A DNA stretch of 64,000 nucleotides, taken from Streptomyces akebiae. GTDB taxonomy: Bacteria > Actinomycetota > Actinomycetes > Streptomycetales > Streptomycetaceae. The stretch's first letter is position 1; each line of letters begins with the position of its first letter. Below are positions 1 to 7,300 of this stretch, piece by piece. The DNA lies in assembly GCF_019599145.1 (NCBI RefSeq), contig NZ_CP080647.1, positions 3,906,001 through 3,970,000 of the forward strand. Direction: 5' to 3'. The translations under genes were made by a program, and so were the position numbers. The notes under the pieces were generated by a model. It was not told the origin of the DNA, ran no database searches, and worked only from the letters and a program-made list of their open reading frames with translations.

Positions 1-1
1 A

Positions 2-1198
2 GTGATCGACGTCGCGGACTCCACCGGGCCCGCCTACAAGTGCAGTTGTCCGAGCAGGAAGTTCCCGTGCAAGCATGCGCTGGGGCTGCTCCTGCTCTGG
101 GCGGGCGACGACACCGCGGTGCCTCCTGGGCAGGCACCGGACTGGGCGCAGCAGTGGCTTGCCGGCCGCCGCTCGCGCGCAGCGGAGAGGACGACGAGGA
201 CGGACGCGGCATCTGGGGCCACGTTCGCTGACCCCGAGGCAGCGCGTCGCCGGGCCGAGCGGCGCGCCGATCGGATCACCGCGGGCGCGGCGGAGCTCGA
301 ACAGCGCCTGACCGACCTGTTCCGCGGCGGCCTGGCCGCCGCGGAACAGGCGGGATACGCGCTCTGGGAGGAGACGGCGGCCCGCATGGTCGACGCCCAG
401 GCACCCGGACTGGCGGCTCGGGTGCGGGAGTTGGGTGCGATACCGGGCTCCGGCCCGGGCTGGCCGGTCCGCCTCCTGGAGGAGTGCGCCCTCCTCCATC
501 TGCTGGACCAGGGCTGGCTGCGCCGCGAGGACCTCCCGGAGGGCCTCGCGGCCACGGTCCGCTCCCGGATCGGACTGTCCGGCTCCCCGGACGGCCCACC
601 GGTCCGTGACCGCTGGCTCACTCTCGCCCAGTACGACACCTCCGACTCCCGCCTCACCACCCGCCGCATCTGGCTGTACGGCACCGGGTCGGGCCGTACG
701 GCACTGCTCCTCTCCTATGGAGCCGCCGGCCGCGCGCCCGAGCTGTCGCTCCCGGTCGGGCTGGCCTTCGAGGCGGAGGTCGCGGCGTATCCGGGCGCGG
801 GACAGCTGCGCGGGGCGCTCGGCGAGCGTTTCACCGCTCCCGAGCCGTCGTCCGTACGTCCAGGGGGCATCACCCCGTCCGAAGCGGCGGCCCGGTACGG
901 CACGGCGCTCCAGGACGACCCCTGGCTCGACTCGTACCCGGTCACGCTCACCCGCGTCATACCCGCCCCGGACGGCGACTGCTGGCAACTGATCGACGCC
1001 GACAGTGATCTCGCCCTTCCTCTCACCTCTTCCGCCCGCTCCCGCCCCGGCCTCTGGCGCCTCGTCGCTCTCTCCGGCGGGGAACCCCTCACGGTCTTCG
1101 GCGAGTGCGGCCACCACGGCTTCACACCACTGACGGCATGGGCGGCCGAGCGCGAGGGCGCCCATGCACCCACCGGGCAGGCGGTGGCGCTGTGCTGA
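2..1198 (+). CDS. SWIM zinc finger family protein (5' end outside window)
   Basis: This is the C-terminal 398 codons of a gene that begins before the window; the reading frame is open from the first bases. A SWIM motif is visible near the left edge: the sequence CSCPSRKFPCKH supplies Cys14, Cys16, Cys23 and His25 (numbered from the first visible Met), fitting CxCx(n)CxH. SWIM domains bind zinc and are thought to mediate DNA or protein contacts. The remaining roughly 370 residues show no motif I recognise. The stop overlaps the start of a possible small ORF, and a DUF5691 gene follows on the same strand. SWIM and DUF5691 genes commonly travel together in actinobacteria, but the function of the set is unknown to me. 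Confidence 0.85.
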   Translation: MIDVADSTGPAYKCSCPSRKFPCKHALGLLLLWAGDDTAVPPGQAPDWAQQWLAGRRSRAAERTTRTDAASGATFADPEAARRRAERRADRITAGAAELEQRLTDLFRGGLAAAEQAGYALWEETAARMVDAQAPGLAARVRELGAIPGSGPGWPVRLLEECALLHLLDQGWLRREDLPEGLAATVRSRIGLSGSPDGPPVRDRWLTLAQYDTSDSRLTTRRIWLYGTGSGRTALLLSYGAAGRAPELSLPVGLAFEAEVAAYPGAGQLRGALGERFTAPEPSSVRPGGITPSEAAARYGTALQDDPWLDSYPVTLTRVIPAPDGDCWQLIDADSDLALPLTSSARSRPGLWRLVALSGGEPLTVFGECGHHGFTPLTAWAAEREGAHAPTGQAVALC

Positions 1199-1416
1199 GA
1201 CGAGACGACGACCGGCTGAACGACACCACGACGGCACACGGCAACGGCGGCTGCGGCTGCGGCTGCGGCTGCGGCTGCGGCGAGGTCAGCGGTCCGTCAC
1301 GGACGGCTGCCGCCGCCGCGTCCGGCCTCGCCGGTCAGCGGCCTCCCCTCTTCCTCGGCCCCTTCACACCCCTTCGGTTCCACCCGGCCGTCGTCGCACG
1401 GAAGGACCTCACATGA
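1192..1416 (+). CDS. Possible small Gly/Cys-repeat protein (74 aa)
   Basis: A GTG codon at 1192 overlaps the SWIM stop (GTGCTGA), and the frame ends in a TGA that overlaps the DUF5691 start (ATGA at 1413-1416). That is the geometry of a translationally coupled middle gene. The product would contain the segment GNGGCGCGCGCGCGEV, encoded by a GGCTGC hexanucleotide repeat, then an Ala-rich and a hydrophobic/Pro-rich tail. By eye about 84% of third positions are G or C, lower than in clear neighbours but not random. No family is recognised and no strong Shine-Dalgarno sequence is visible. It may equally be a simple-sequence spacer. Confidence 0.35.
   Translation: MLRRDDDRLNDTTTAHGNGGCGCGCGCGCGEVSGPSRTAAAAASGLAGQRPPLFLGPFTPLRFHPAVVARKDLT
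1249..1278 (+). repeat. Hexanucleotide tandem repeat (GGCTGC)x5
   Basis: Five exact head-to-tail copies of GGCTGC lie between the SWIM and DUF5691 genes. In the frame of the possible 74-aa ORF they read Gly-Cys. A repeat of this kind can change copy number by slippage, and each unit is six bases, so frame is kept. Confidence 0.9.
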
Positions 1417-3092
1417 CCGGCACCACAGGTGCTCCCTCGCCCACGGCGGCCGCGCCGGCGCTCTCCTGGGAGGACTTGGTCACCACCGCGTTGCTCGGGA
1501 CGGACCGGCGTACGCCGCCGGGGGCTGTGTCGGGCCGGGAGGCGCCGGTCGCGCTGTTGGACGCGGCGGCCGTGGCGACCGTCCGGCGGAGGGCGGGGAT
1601 ACGGCCGGTGCGGGCGGCGAAGCGGCCCGCACCGGTGGCGCCGGACCCGCGTCCCCCGCTGCCACCGGCCGCGACGCGGCGGCTGACGACGTTGCTGGCC
1701 GACCGGCCCGGCACCGGCGGTGGCCGCCGGGGCGCGGCACCCGACCTGATGGAACTGCTCCCCCAATGGCTGGCGCTGGCCAACGCACACGGTTACGCGG
1801 CACCTCCGGAGGTCCTGCCCGCCCTGCTGGACGCGGCACGCGGCCGTACGGATCTGCGTCCCGCCGTGCTGGCCTTCGCGGGCGCGCGGGCCCTGTGGCT
1901 GGCCCGGCTGAACCCCGACTGGCGCTTCGCTCTGCGCGCGGCCCCCGGCGGTGGCGCGGCGCTCCCCGGTCCGGACGAGCCCGAGCGGGCCCGACTGCTC
2001 TGGCAGGAAGGCCTGTTCGCGGAGCGCGTCGCCCTGCTCACCGTGATACGCGCCCGGAACGCCTCCTCGGCACGGGAGTTGCTCTCGTCCACGTGGTCGA
2101 CGGAGCGGGCCGAGGACCGGCTCATGTTCCTCGACACGCTCCGTACGGGACTGGAGTCGGCGGACGAACCCTTCCTGGAGGCCGCGTTGACCGACCGCAG
2201 CCGGAACGTGCGGGCCACGGCGGCGGAGTTGCTGTCCGCGCTGCCGGACTCGGCGCTCGCGCGGCGGATGGCGAGGCGGGCGACCGCTTGTGTGGCCGTC
2301 GAGCACACCGGCAGCACGTCCACGGTCTTGGGGACGCCCACGATCGTGGTCGAGGCGCCGCACGAATGCGACCCCGGCATGGAGCGCGACGGTGTGCTGC
2401 CCAAGGCCCCGGCCGGCCGGGGCGAACGGTCGTGGTGGCTGGGCCAGCTGGTGGAGGCGGCGCCGCTCGGGGCCTGGTCGCGGCGGTTCGGCGGGCGCAC
2501 GCCGGAAGAGATCGTGGCGTTGCCGGTCGCGGACGACTGGCAGGGCGAGCTGCACGGGGCGTGGTGCCGGGCGGCCGTGCGGCAGCGGGATCCCGGCTGG
2601 TCGCGGGCGTTGCTGGGGGCGCCGTCCACACCGGAGGCCGGCGGGCCGGGAGCGGTGTCGCTGGCCGAGCGGGCGAAGCTGCTGGCGACCTTGGAGAGCG
2701 GGGAGCGGGCCGCGTGGGTGGCGGGGTTCATCGCCACCCATGGCTTGTCGGAGGCGTTCCAGCTGCTCGGGGTGTGTGCGGTGCCGTGGGCCCCGCCGCT
2801 GGGGCGGGCCGTGGTGGACGCGCTCGACATCGCGCGGGACGCCGGGAGTTATCCCTGGAGCTTCAGCGGAGTGATGGGGCTGGCCGAGCGGTGCCTGGAC
2901 CCTGCGGAGAGCGTGCGTCTCGAACCGCTGACGGCCACGCCGGAGGACACGGAGGACACGGCCCCGGGGGCCGGTGGGTACTGGGCCGAGGCGTTCCAGC
3001 GGCTGACGACGACCTTGCGATTGCGAGCGACGATGAGGACGGAGTTGGCGCCGCCGGAGGGTGCCTGGAAGGCGACGGTTCCGCAGGGATGA
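1413..3092 (+). CDS. DUF5691 family protein
   Basis: A 559-residue soluble protein beginning MTGTTGAPSPTAAAP. I chose ATG 1413, not the earlier in-frame codons, because upstream translation would be the Arg-rich product of the GGCTGC repeat, and the conserved-looking sequence (SWEDLVTTALLGTDRRTPPG) starts just after this ATG. The body is Leu/Ala/Arg-rich and probably alpha-helical, HEAT-like in feel (for example SRNVRATAAELLSALPDSALARRMARRA around residues 260-290). Family function is unknown. It sits directly downstream of the SWIM gene, probably co-transcribed with it, and a hairpin begins inside its stop codon. Confidence 0.85.
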   Translation: MTGTTGAPSPTAAAPALSWEDLVTTALLGTDRRTPPGAVSGREAPVALLDAAAVATVRRRAGIRPVRAAKRPAPVAPDPRPPLPPAATRRLTTLLADRPGTGGGRRGAAPDLMELLPQWLALANAHGYAAPPEVLPALLDAARGRTDLRPAVLAFAGARALWLARLNPDWRFALRAAPGGGAALPGPDEPERARLLWQEGLFAERVALLTVIRARNASSARELLSSTWSTERAEDRLMFLDTLRTGLESADEPFLEAALTDRSRNVRATAAELLSALPDSALARRMARRATACVAVEHTGSTSTVLGTPTIVVEAPHECDPGMERDGVLPKAPAGRGERSWWLGQLVEAAPLGAWSRRFGGRTPEEIVALPVADDWQGELHGAWCRAAVRQRDPGWSRALLGAPSTPEAGGPGAVSLAERAKLLATLESGERAAWVAGFIATHGLSEAFQLLGVCAVPWAPPLGRAVVDALDIARDAGSYPWSFSGVMGLAERCLDPAESVRLEPLTATPEDTEDTAPGAGGYWAEAFQRLTTTLRLRATMRTELAPPEGAWKATVPQG

Positions 3093-3120
3093 AAAGCAAG
3101 GGGCGCAGCCCCTGCTTTTC
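3091..3120 (+). terminator. Hairpin after the DUF5691 gene
   Basis: Arms 3091-3104 and 3108-3120 pair over 13 bp with one bulged A around a 3-nt loop; the base of the stem is GAAAAGC/GCTTTTC. It starts within the DUF5691 stop codon, and the T-rich end of the descending arm suits an intrinsic terminator. Confidence 0.65.
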
Positions 3121-3166
3121 AGGGGCGCGGGGAACTGCGCGAGAAGCCCCACCGGACCCGCACCCG
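3121..3166. repeat. Streptomyces-type interspersed repeat, family 1
   Basis: The core GGGGCGCGGGGAACTGCGCG followed by a CCCCAC segment matches, from memory, a motif seen in many Streptomyces intergenic regions. A second copy, here arranged as a long inverted repeat, lies at 41445-41494. Function unknown; probably a REP-like element or an mRNA 3' end structure. Confidence 0.6.
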
Positions 3167-3271
3167 ACAACGCACCCGCGCCCCCCTCGGCGCTTCACAC
3201 GCCCACAGCCCGCAGCCCGAAACCCCCAGGAGCCCCAGGAGCCCCGGGAGCCCCGGGGAGCCCTCCGCGGC

Positions 3272-3688
3272 TCAGGCCTCCGCAGGCTGGCGCACGTTCG
3301 CCCGCACCCACTCCACGATCGACGCCGTCGTCGCTCCCGGCGTGAAGATCTCGGCAACCCCCTTGGCCTTCAACGGCGCGATGTCGGCCTCGGGGATGAT
3401 GCCGCCGCCGAAGACGAGGATGTCCTCGGCGTCTCGCTCCTTGAGAAGTTCGATGACAGCCGCGAAGAGCGTGTTGTGGGCGCCGGAGAGGATGGAGAGG
3501 CCGATCGCGTCGGCGTCCTCCTGGATCGCGGTGCCGACGATCTGCTCGGGAGTCTGGTGGAGGCCGGTGTAGATGACCTCCATACCGGCGTCGCGCAGCG
3601 CCCGCGCGATCACCTTGGCCCCGCGATCGTGGCCGTCGAGTCCCGGCTTGGCCACCACCACGCGGATCGGACCGGCTGCCACACCCAT
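3272..3688 (-). CDS. icmB: Standalone cobalamin-binding subunit, probably isobutyryl-CoA mutase small subunit
   Basis: A 138-residue protein that is only a B12-binding domain. The signature DxHxxG is present as D18-G-H20-D-R-G23; His20 would be the lower axial cobalt ligand. The [11 protein letters not shown] and [11 protein letters not shown] segments are typical of mutase B12 domains. The size and standalone form match the small subunit of isobutyryl-CoA mutase, which with a separate large subunit interconverts isobutyryl-CoA and n-butyryl-CoA. I start at ATG 3688 ([11 protein letters not shown]), since upstream residues are unlike the family; MEAVMG at 3700 is the alternative. No large subunit is in the window, so a related acyl-CoA mutase cannot be excluded. 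Confidence 0.8.
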   Translation of the reverse strand: MGVAAGPIRVVVAKPGLDGHDRGAKVIARALRDAGMEVIYTGLHQTPEQIVGTAIQEDADAIGLSILSGAHNTLFAAVIELLKERDAEDILVFGGGIIPEADIAPLKAKGVAEIFTPGATTASIVEWVRANVRQPAEA

Positions 3689-4341
3689 CACTGCCTCCAT
3701 GAAACGACTACACCAATACACCAACCCTGACGGAACACGGCCGAAATCGCCGCACGAACCTGGCGAACCGCGCACATCGCGGCCTCAGGTCCATGGAACA
3801 CCTACCCACACCGCGCACCGGGGAAGTGAACGGACGTTATCTCCAGGATCCCGCACCCGGCAGTTTCGCGGTGGTGAGCGAGGGGGAAATCACACGGTGG
3901 GACACGTTCGCCGCGCACTGCTCCCGGATTCCGCGGCTCACGCGTCGCGGGGACCGAGGTGATCACGGAGGTGATCGCGGCATCCGGACCGTTTCCGGGC
4001 CGCCCGCCGGAGGCTCCCGTGGCGTGCGCGCCATGGGGAGGCGTGCGCAAGGAGAGTCGTCGGAAGGGGCCGCACCGACCCACCGCCCGCGGGAGGCCAC
4101 GGTTGCGGGACGGATCGGCACCGCAGACGGCAGAGGGCAGGGCAGCGGGGAGTCAGGAGGACTGGGCCCCTCGTCGCGTGATCGGCGCCTCACACGTCGT
4201 ACACGCACCGCACGTCACGCACGCCACGCGCACCGCGTCACGTCGCATCGCACCCGCCGTCCGCCGCCCGCACCGCCGGTCTCTCCACTAGGGCACACGG
4301 GGGACAGAGCCGTCCACCCGTCTGCCGACGGGAGGTCGGGC
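3689..4341. other. Intergenic region, no gene seen (653 bp)
   Basis: This separates the divergent icmB-like and lipase genes. The lipase frame stays open through much of it, but the translation is low-complexity, Arg/Thr/His-rich, and unlike a lipase. I see no convincing small gene; both promoters should lie here. Confidence 0.6.
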
Positions 4342-5202
4342 ATGAAGGTCACCAGGGCGGTAGCGCCCCTTGTTCCGCTCTGTGAGCGGTTCTTGCCGAC
4401 CCGGCTGACGGGCCTCTCCGTGGCTCTTCTCAAGGCGACCGCACTGGAATTGGCGATCCTCGCGGGGCATCTGCTGCTCTATCCGTCCGGGATGACGCAG
4501 GAGCGGAGGGCCGCGCCCACGCTCCCCCCGTCCGACACGCCCCGACTCCCGACCGAGGAGAAGCCCCCGGTCGTCCTGCTGCACGGCTTCATCGACAACC
4601 GCTCGGTCTTCGTCCTGCTACGCCGCTCCCTGGCCCAGCACGGGGGCCGGCACCTCGAGTCGCTCAACTACTCGCCCCTCACCTGCGACATCCGCGCGGC
4701 CGCCGAGTTGCTCGGCCGGCACATCGAGGACATCTGCGAGCGCACGGGCCAGGAGCGCGTGGACGTCGTCGGTCACAGTCTCGGTGGGTTGATAGCCCGG
4801 TACTACGTGCAGCGGCTCGGCGGTGATCACCGCGTCCGTACGCTCGTCACGCTCGGGACACCGCACGGTGGCACCCGGGCCGTGCCTCTGGCGGACGCGC
4901 ACCCGATCGTCCGGCAGATGCGGCCGGGTTCGGAGGTGCTGGAGGAACTACGGGAGCCGGCACCGGGCTGCCGTACGCATTTCGTGGCGTTCTGGAGCGA
5001 TTTCGACCATGTGATGGCCCCGCTGGAGAGCGCCTGCGTCGACCATCCCGACCTGATGGCGCAGAACATCCGGGTCACCGGGATCGGCCATCTCGCCCTG
5101 CCCGTGCACCCCGCCGTCGCCACCGGAATCCGGGAGGCCCTCGACAACTCACGGACGGGCGCCCGCGCCACCGCCCGCCCCGGCGGCCTGACGGTGGCGT
5201 GA
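4342..5202 (+). CDS. Alpha/beta hydrolase, triacylglycerol lipase-like
   Basis: A 286-residue lipase/esterase. ATG 4342 is preceded at a good distance by GGAGG (4331-4335), and the product then starts with a hydrophobic stretch (LSVALLKATALELAILAGHLLLYPSG) that could be a signal or anchor. The oxyanion-hole loop is LLHGF around His81. The nucleophile elbow is GHSLGG with Ser146. His in GIGHLALPVHP is the likely catalytic base, and an Asp in the SDFDHV region is a candidate third member. The TPHGGT segment after the elbow is typical of bacterial lipases that hydrolyse membrane-associated lipid esters. The substrate is unknown. The gene appears to be monocistronic. Confidence 0.85.
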   Translation: MKVTRAVAPLVPLCERFLPTRLTGLSVALLKATALELAILAGHLLLYPSGMTQERRAAPTLPPSDTPRLPTEEKPPVVLLHGFIDNRSVFVLLRRSLAQHGGRHLESLNYSPLTCDIRAAAELLGRHIEDICERTGQERVDVVGHSLGGLIARYYVQRLGGDHRVRTLVTLGTPHGGTRAVPLADAHPIVRQMRPGSEVLEELREPAPGCRTHFVAFWSDFDHVMAPLESACVDHPDLMAQNIRVTGIGHLALPVHPAVATGIREALDNSRTGARATARPGGLTVA

Positions 5203-5546
5203 GCCCGCGGCCACGGCCACGGCGCAGGAACCCCCCGACGAGGGAGGCAGCGATGCACGCCACAGCGAGGAAATACCGGGACGTAAGGCGGTAAACGCGG
5301 CACACACCCACGCGCCCCCGCCGCGCGCCCGACTCACGACATCCCTCCCGACGCCAACTTCGCGCCCCGAGGTCGGCCCGCGACCACCCGGTGAAACGTC
5401 TCGCCCCCATCACCACCGGCGTCCCACTGGCCGCACACGGCGGTCGACTATCGAACAAACTTCGAACGCCAGGCCAAAGTCGTGCCCACAGACCGCCGAA
5501 AGACGCTCGAATGCCCGTTTCCTGCGCGCGTGAAACCCGTTGAAGA
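5203..5546. other. Intergenic region, no gene seen
   Basis: No convincing gene lies between the lipase and the M23 peptidase promoter. One minus-strand stretch encodes a short hydrophobic segment (YFLAVACIAASLVGGFLRR), but it has no clear start or ribosome binding site and lies in poor coding context. Confidence 0.5.
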
Positions 5547-5576
5547 TTGTCGCGCCCGCATACCGCCGGGTACAGT
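5547..5576 (+). promoter_or_regulatory. Possible promoter of the M23 peptidase gene
   Basis: TTGTCG (5547-5552) and TACAGT (5571-5576) are separated by 18 bp, fitting the principal sigma factor consensus. The inferred transcript would start near 5583, about 40 nt before the GTG start. Confidence 0.4.
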
Positions 5577-5624
5577 CACCGCACTGCTCTGCCAGCCCCT
5601 GTCGTCGAGGCGAAAGAGAAGTTG

Positions 5625-7202
5625 GTGAACGATCGTCACCCGTCGGGGACCGCAACACCCCCGACCCCGGCTTCTGAAGCCGACCCGGCGCACTACGCGT
5701 CGTACGGCCACCAGGAAGCCGGCTACGGCGACTTCACCACGTACGGCGATTACCCCGCCACCGGTTTTGAAGCCGGCTCCACCGCGAGCGCCACGGGCAC
5801 CTTCGCGGTGGACCCCCTCTTCGGCGACATGCCGGGCAACGACAGCGGCTCCGGCTCCTACGACGCCACCCAGTGGTCGACGGGCAGCCACCAGACCCTG
5901 AACTACGACCCGTACGCCGCTCAGCACCAGGCCGCGTACGACACGGGCAGTTACGACACCACGTCCTGGTCGTCCGGTTACGAACACCTCTCCCAGGTTC
6001 CGACGCAGGCGACCAGCCCCGACGTGAGCGGCCAGTGGGACGCCGGCGACTGGTTGCGGCCCGAACAGTCCGATGACGCGGACCAGTTGGGGCAGGCCGA
6101 CCAGACCCAGCAGTGGATCGGTACCCAGCACTTCGACACGGGCGCCTTCGACGCCACCCAGTGGAACAGCGACGGCACACCCGTCGGCGACGAGCACGGC
6201 GGCAGCGCCCCCGAGTCGTACGACGCGCACGACCACCCGAAGACCGTCATGGTCGACCTCTCGGCCGAGGCCACGGACTTCCACGAGCAGGCGACCGCCA
6301 CCTTCGAGCAGATCGCGCCGTACGACCAGGACGAACACCTGTCGACGGACGGCGAGTTCGAGACGGACGGCGCGGACCGCCCGGTGCTCCTCGACGGCGA
6401 GGAGGAGGTCACCACGGCGGCCGGCAGGAGCGCGGGCCCCGGCCGGGCGGCCACCCGCGCGGCCTCACGGTCGCGCCGGAAGGCTCCGGCCAAACGTTCC
6501 GCCCTGCTGACCGTGGCCGTTCCCTCGGCCTGCGTCATGGGGGTCGCGGGTATCGCTGCGGCCTCGGTCGGTGCCACCTCGGACGACACGGAGACGACGG
6601 CGTCGGTCAAGTCCGACGCCACCGCCGTGAAACCGTCCACCGCCAACAACCAGCTCGACACCCAGCTGGAGAGCCTCTCCGCCGAGGCCGACGACTTCGC
6701 CGACCGGGCCAGCCGGACGCAGGAGCGTATCGACCTCAAGGCGCAGCAGGAGCTGGAGCAGAAGAAGGCCGCCGCCGAGGCGGCCCGCAAGGAGCGACTG
6801 CGGCCGAAGTTCGCGCTGCCCGTCGCCAAGCACGGGCTCAGCGCGTACTACGGACAGTCCGGCGTCAACTGGATGTCCCTGCACACCGGCATCGACTTCC
6901 CCGTCTCGTACGGCACCCCGGTGATGGCCGCGACCGACGGCACCGTGCGCACCCAGTGGAACAGCGCCTACGGCAACATGGTCATCGTGACCGCCAAGGA
7001 CGGCACCGAGACCTGGTACTGCCACCTCTCCACGTACAAGGTCGCCTCCGGTACGACCGTCAAGGCCGGCGACACCATCGCCTACTCGGGCAACTCGGGC
7101 AACTCGACCGGCCCGCACCTGCACTTCGAGGTCCACCCGGCGGGCGGCTCCGCCATCGACCCGCTGCCGTGGCTGCGCAGCCACGGGCTGGACCCGACGT
7201 AA
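5625..7202 (+). CDS. Membrane-anchored M23 family metallopeptidase
   Basis: A 525-residue protein. GTG 5625 (VNDRHPSGT) is chosen because a purine-rich AAAGAGAAG lies just upstream. Residues 1 to about 280 are a Tyr/Asp/Thr/Ser-rich, low-complexity cytoplasmic region with degenerate YDATQWS-like repeats. A single membrane helix follows at about 293-320. A coiled coil (about 342-400) then leads to a C-terminal LytM/M23 domain with zinc ligands His420 and Asp424 (HTGID) and His498/His500 (HLHFE). All are intact, so an active Zn-dependent peptidoglycan endopeptidase outside the membrane is expected. The long acidic cytoplasmic tail is unusual and may couple the enzyme to an intracellular partner. 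The gene is convergent with pcrA and shares a terminator with it. Confidence 0.9.
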   Translation: MNDRHPSGTATPPTPASEADPAHYASYGHQEAGYGDFTTYGDYPATGFEAGSTASATGTFAVDPLFGDMPGNDSGSGSYDATQWSTGSHQTLNYDPYAAQHQAAYDTGSYDTTSWSSGYEHLSQVPTQATSPDVSGQWDAGDWLRPEQSDDADQLGQADQTQQWIGTQHFDTGAFDATQWNSDGTPVGDEHGGSAPESYDAHDHPKTVMVDLSAEATDFHEQATATFEQIAPYDQDEHLSTDGEFETDGADRPVLLDGEEEVTTAAGRSAGPGRAATRAASRSRRKAPAKRSALLTVAVPSACVMGVAGIAAASVGATSDDTETTASVKSDATAVKPSTANNQLDTQLESLSAEADDFADRASRTQERIDLKAQQELEQKKAAAEAARKERLRPKFALPVAKHGLSAYYGQSGVNWMSLHTGIDFPVSYGTPVMAATDGTVRTQWNSAYGNMVIVTAKDGTETWYCHLSTYKVASGTTVKAGDTIAYSGNSGNSTGPHLHFEVHPAGGSAIDPLPWLRSHGLDPT

Positions 7203-7244
7203 CCGTCAGCTGTCACAGGCACAGCGCGCACAGGCACGAAGACC

Positions 7245-7270
7245 GGGCCCCTGCTCAGCAGCGGGGGCCC
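7245..7270. terminator. Bidirectional terminator between the M23 gene and pcrA
   Basis: Arms 7245-7255 and 7260-7270 give an 11-bp stem with one G-T wobble and a CAGC tetraloop. It lies 43 bp past the M23 stop and 31 bp past the pcrA stop. Confidence 0.7.
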
Positions 7271-7300
7271 GTGTCATGTGCGCGACGTGCGGCTCGTCCG

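Noticed and set aside
1335..3170. Long minus-strand frame opposite the DUF5691 gene
   Set aside because: It is the antisense shadow of a high-GC gene, Arg/Pro/Gly-rich with no motif. The same holds for the long frames opposite pcrA, guaA, Rhs and the kinases.
5149..5337. Possible small minus-strand membrane protein downstream of the lipase
   Set aside because: There is one hydrophobic stretch but no ribosome site or clear start, and the frame overlaps the lipase end and looks low-complexity outside the helix.
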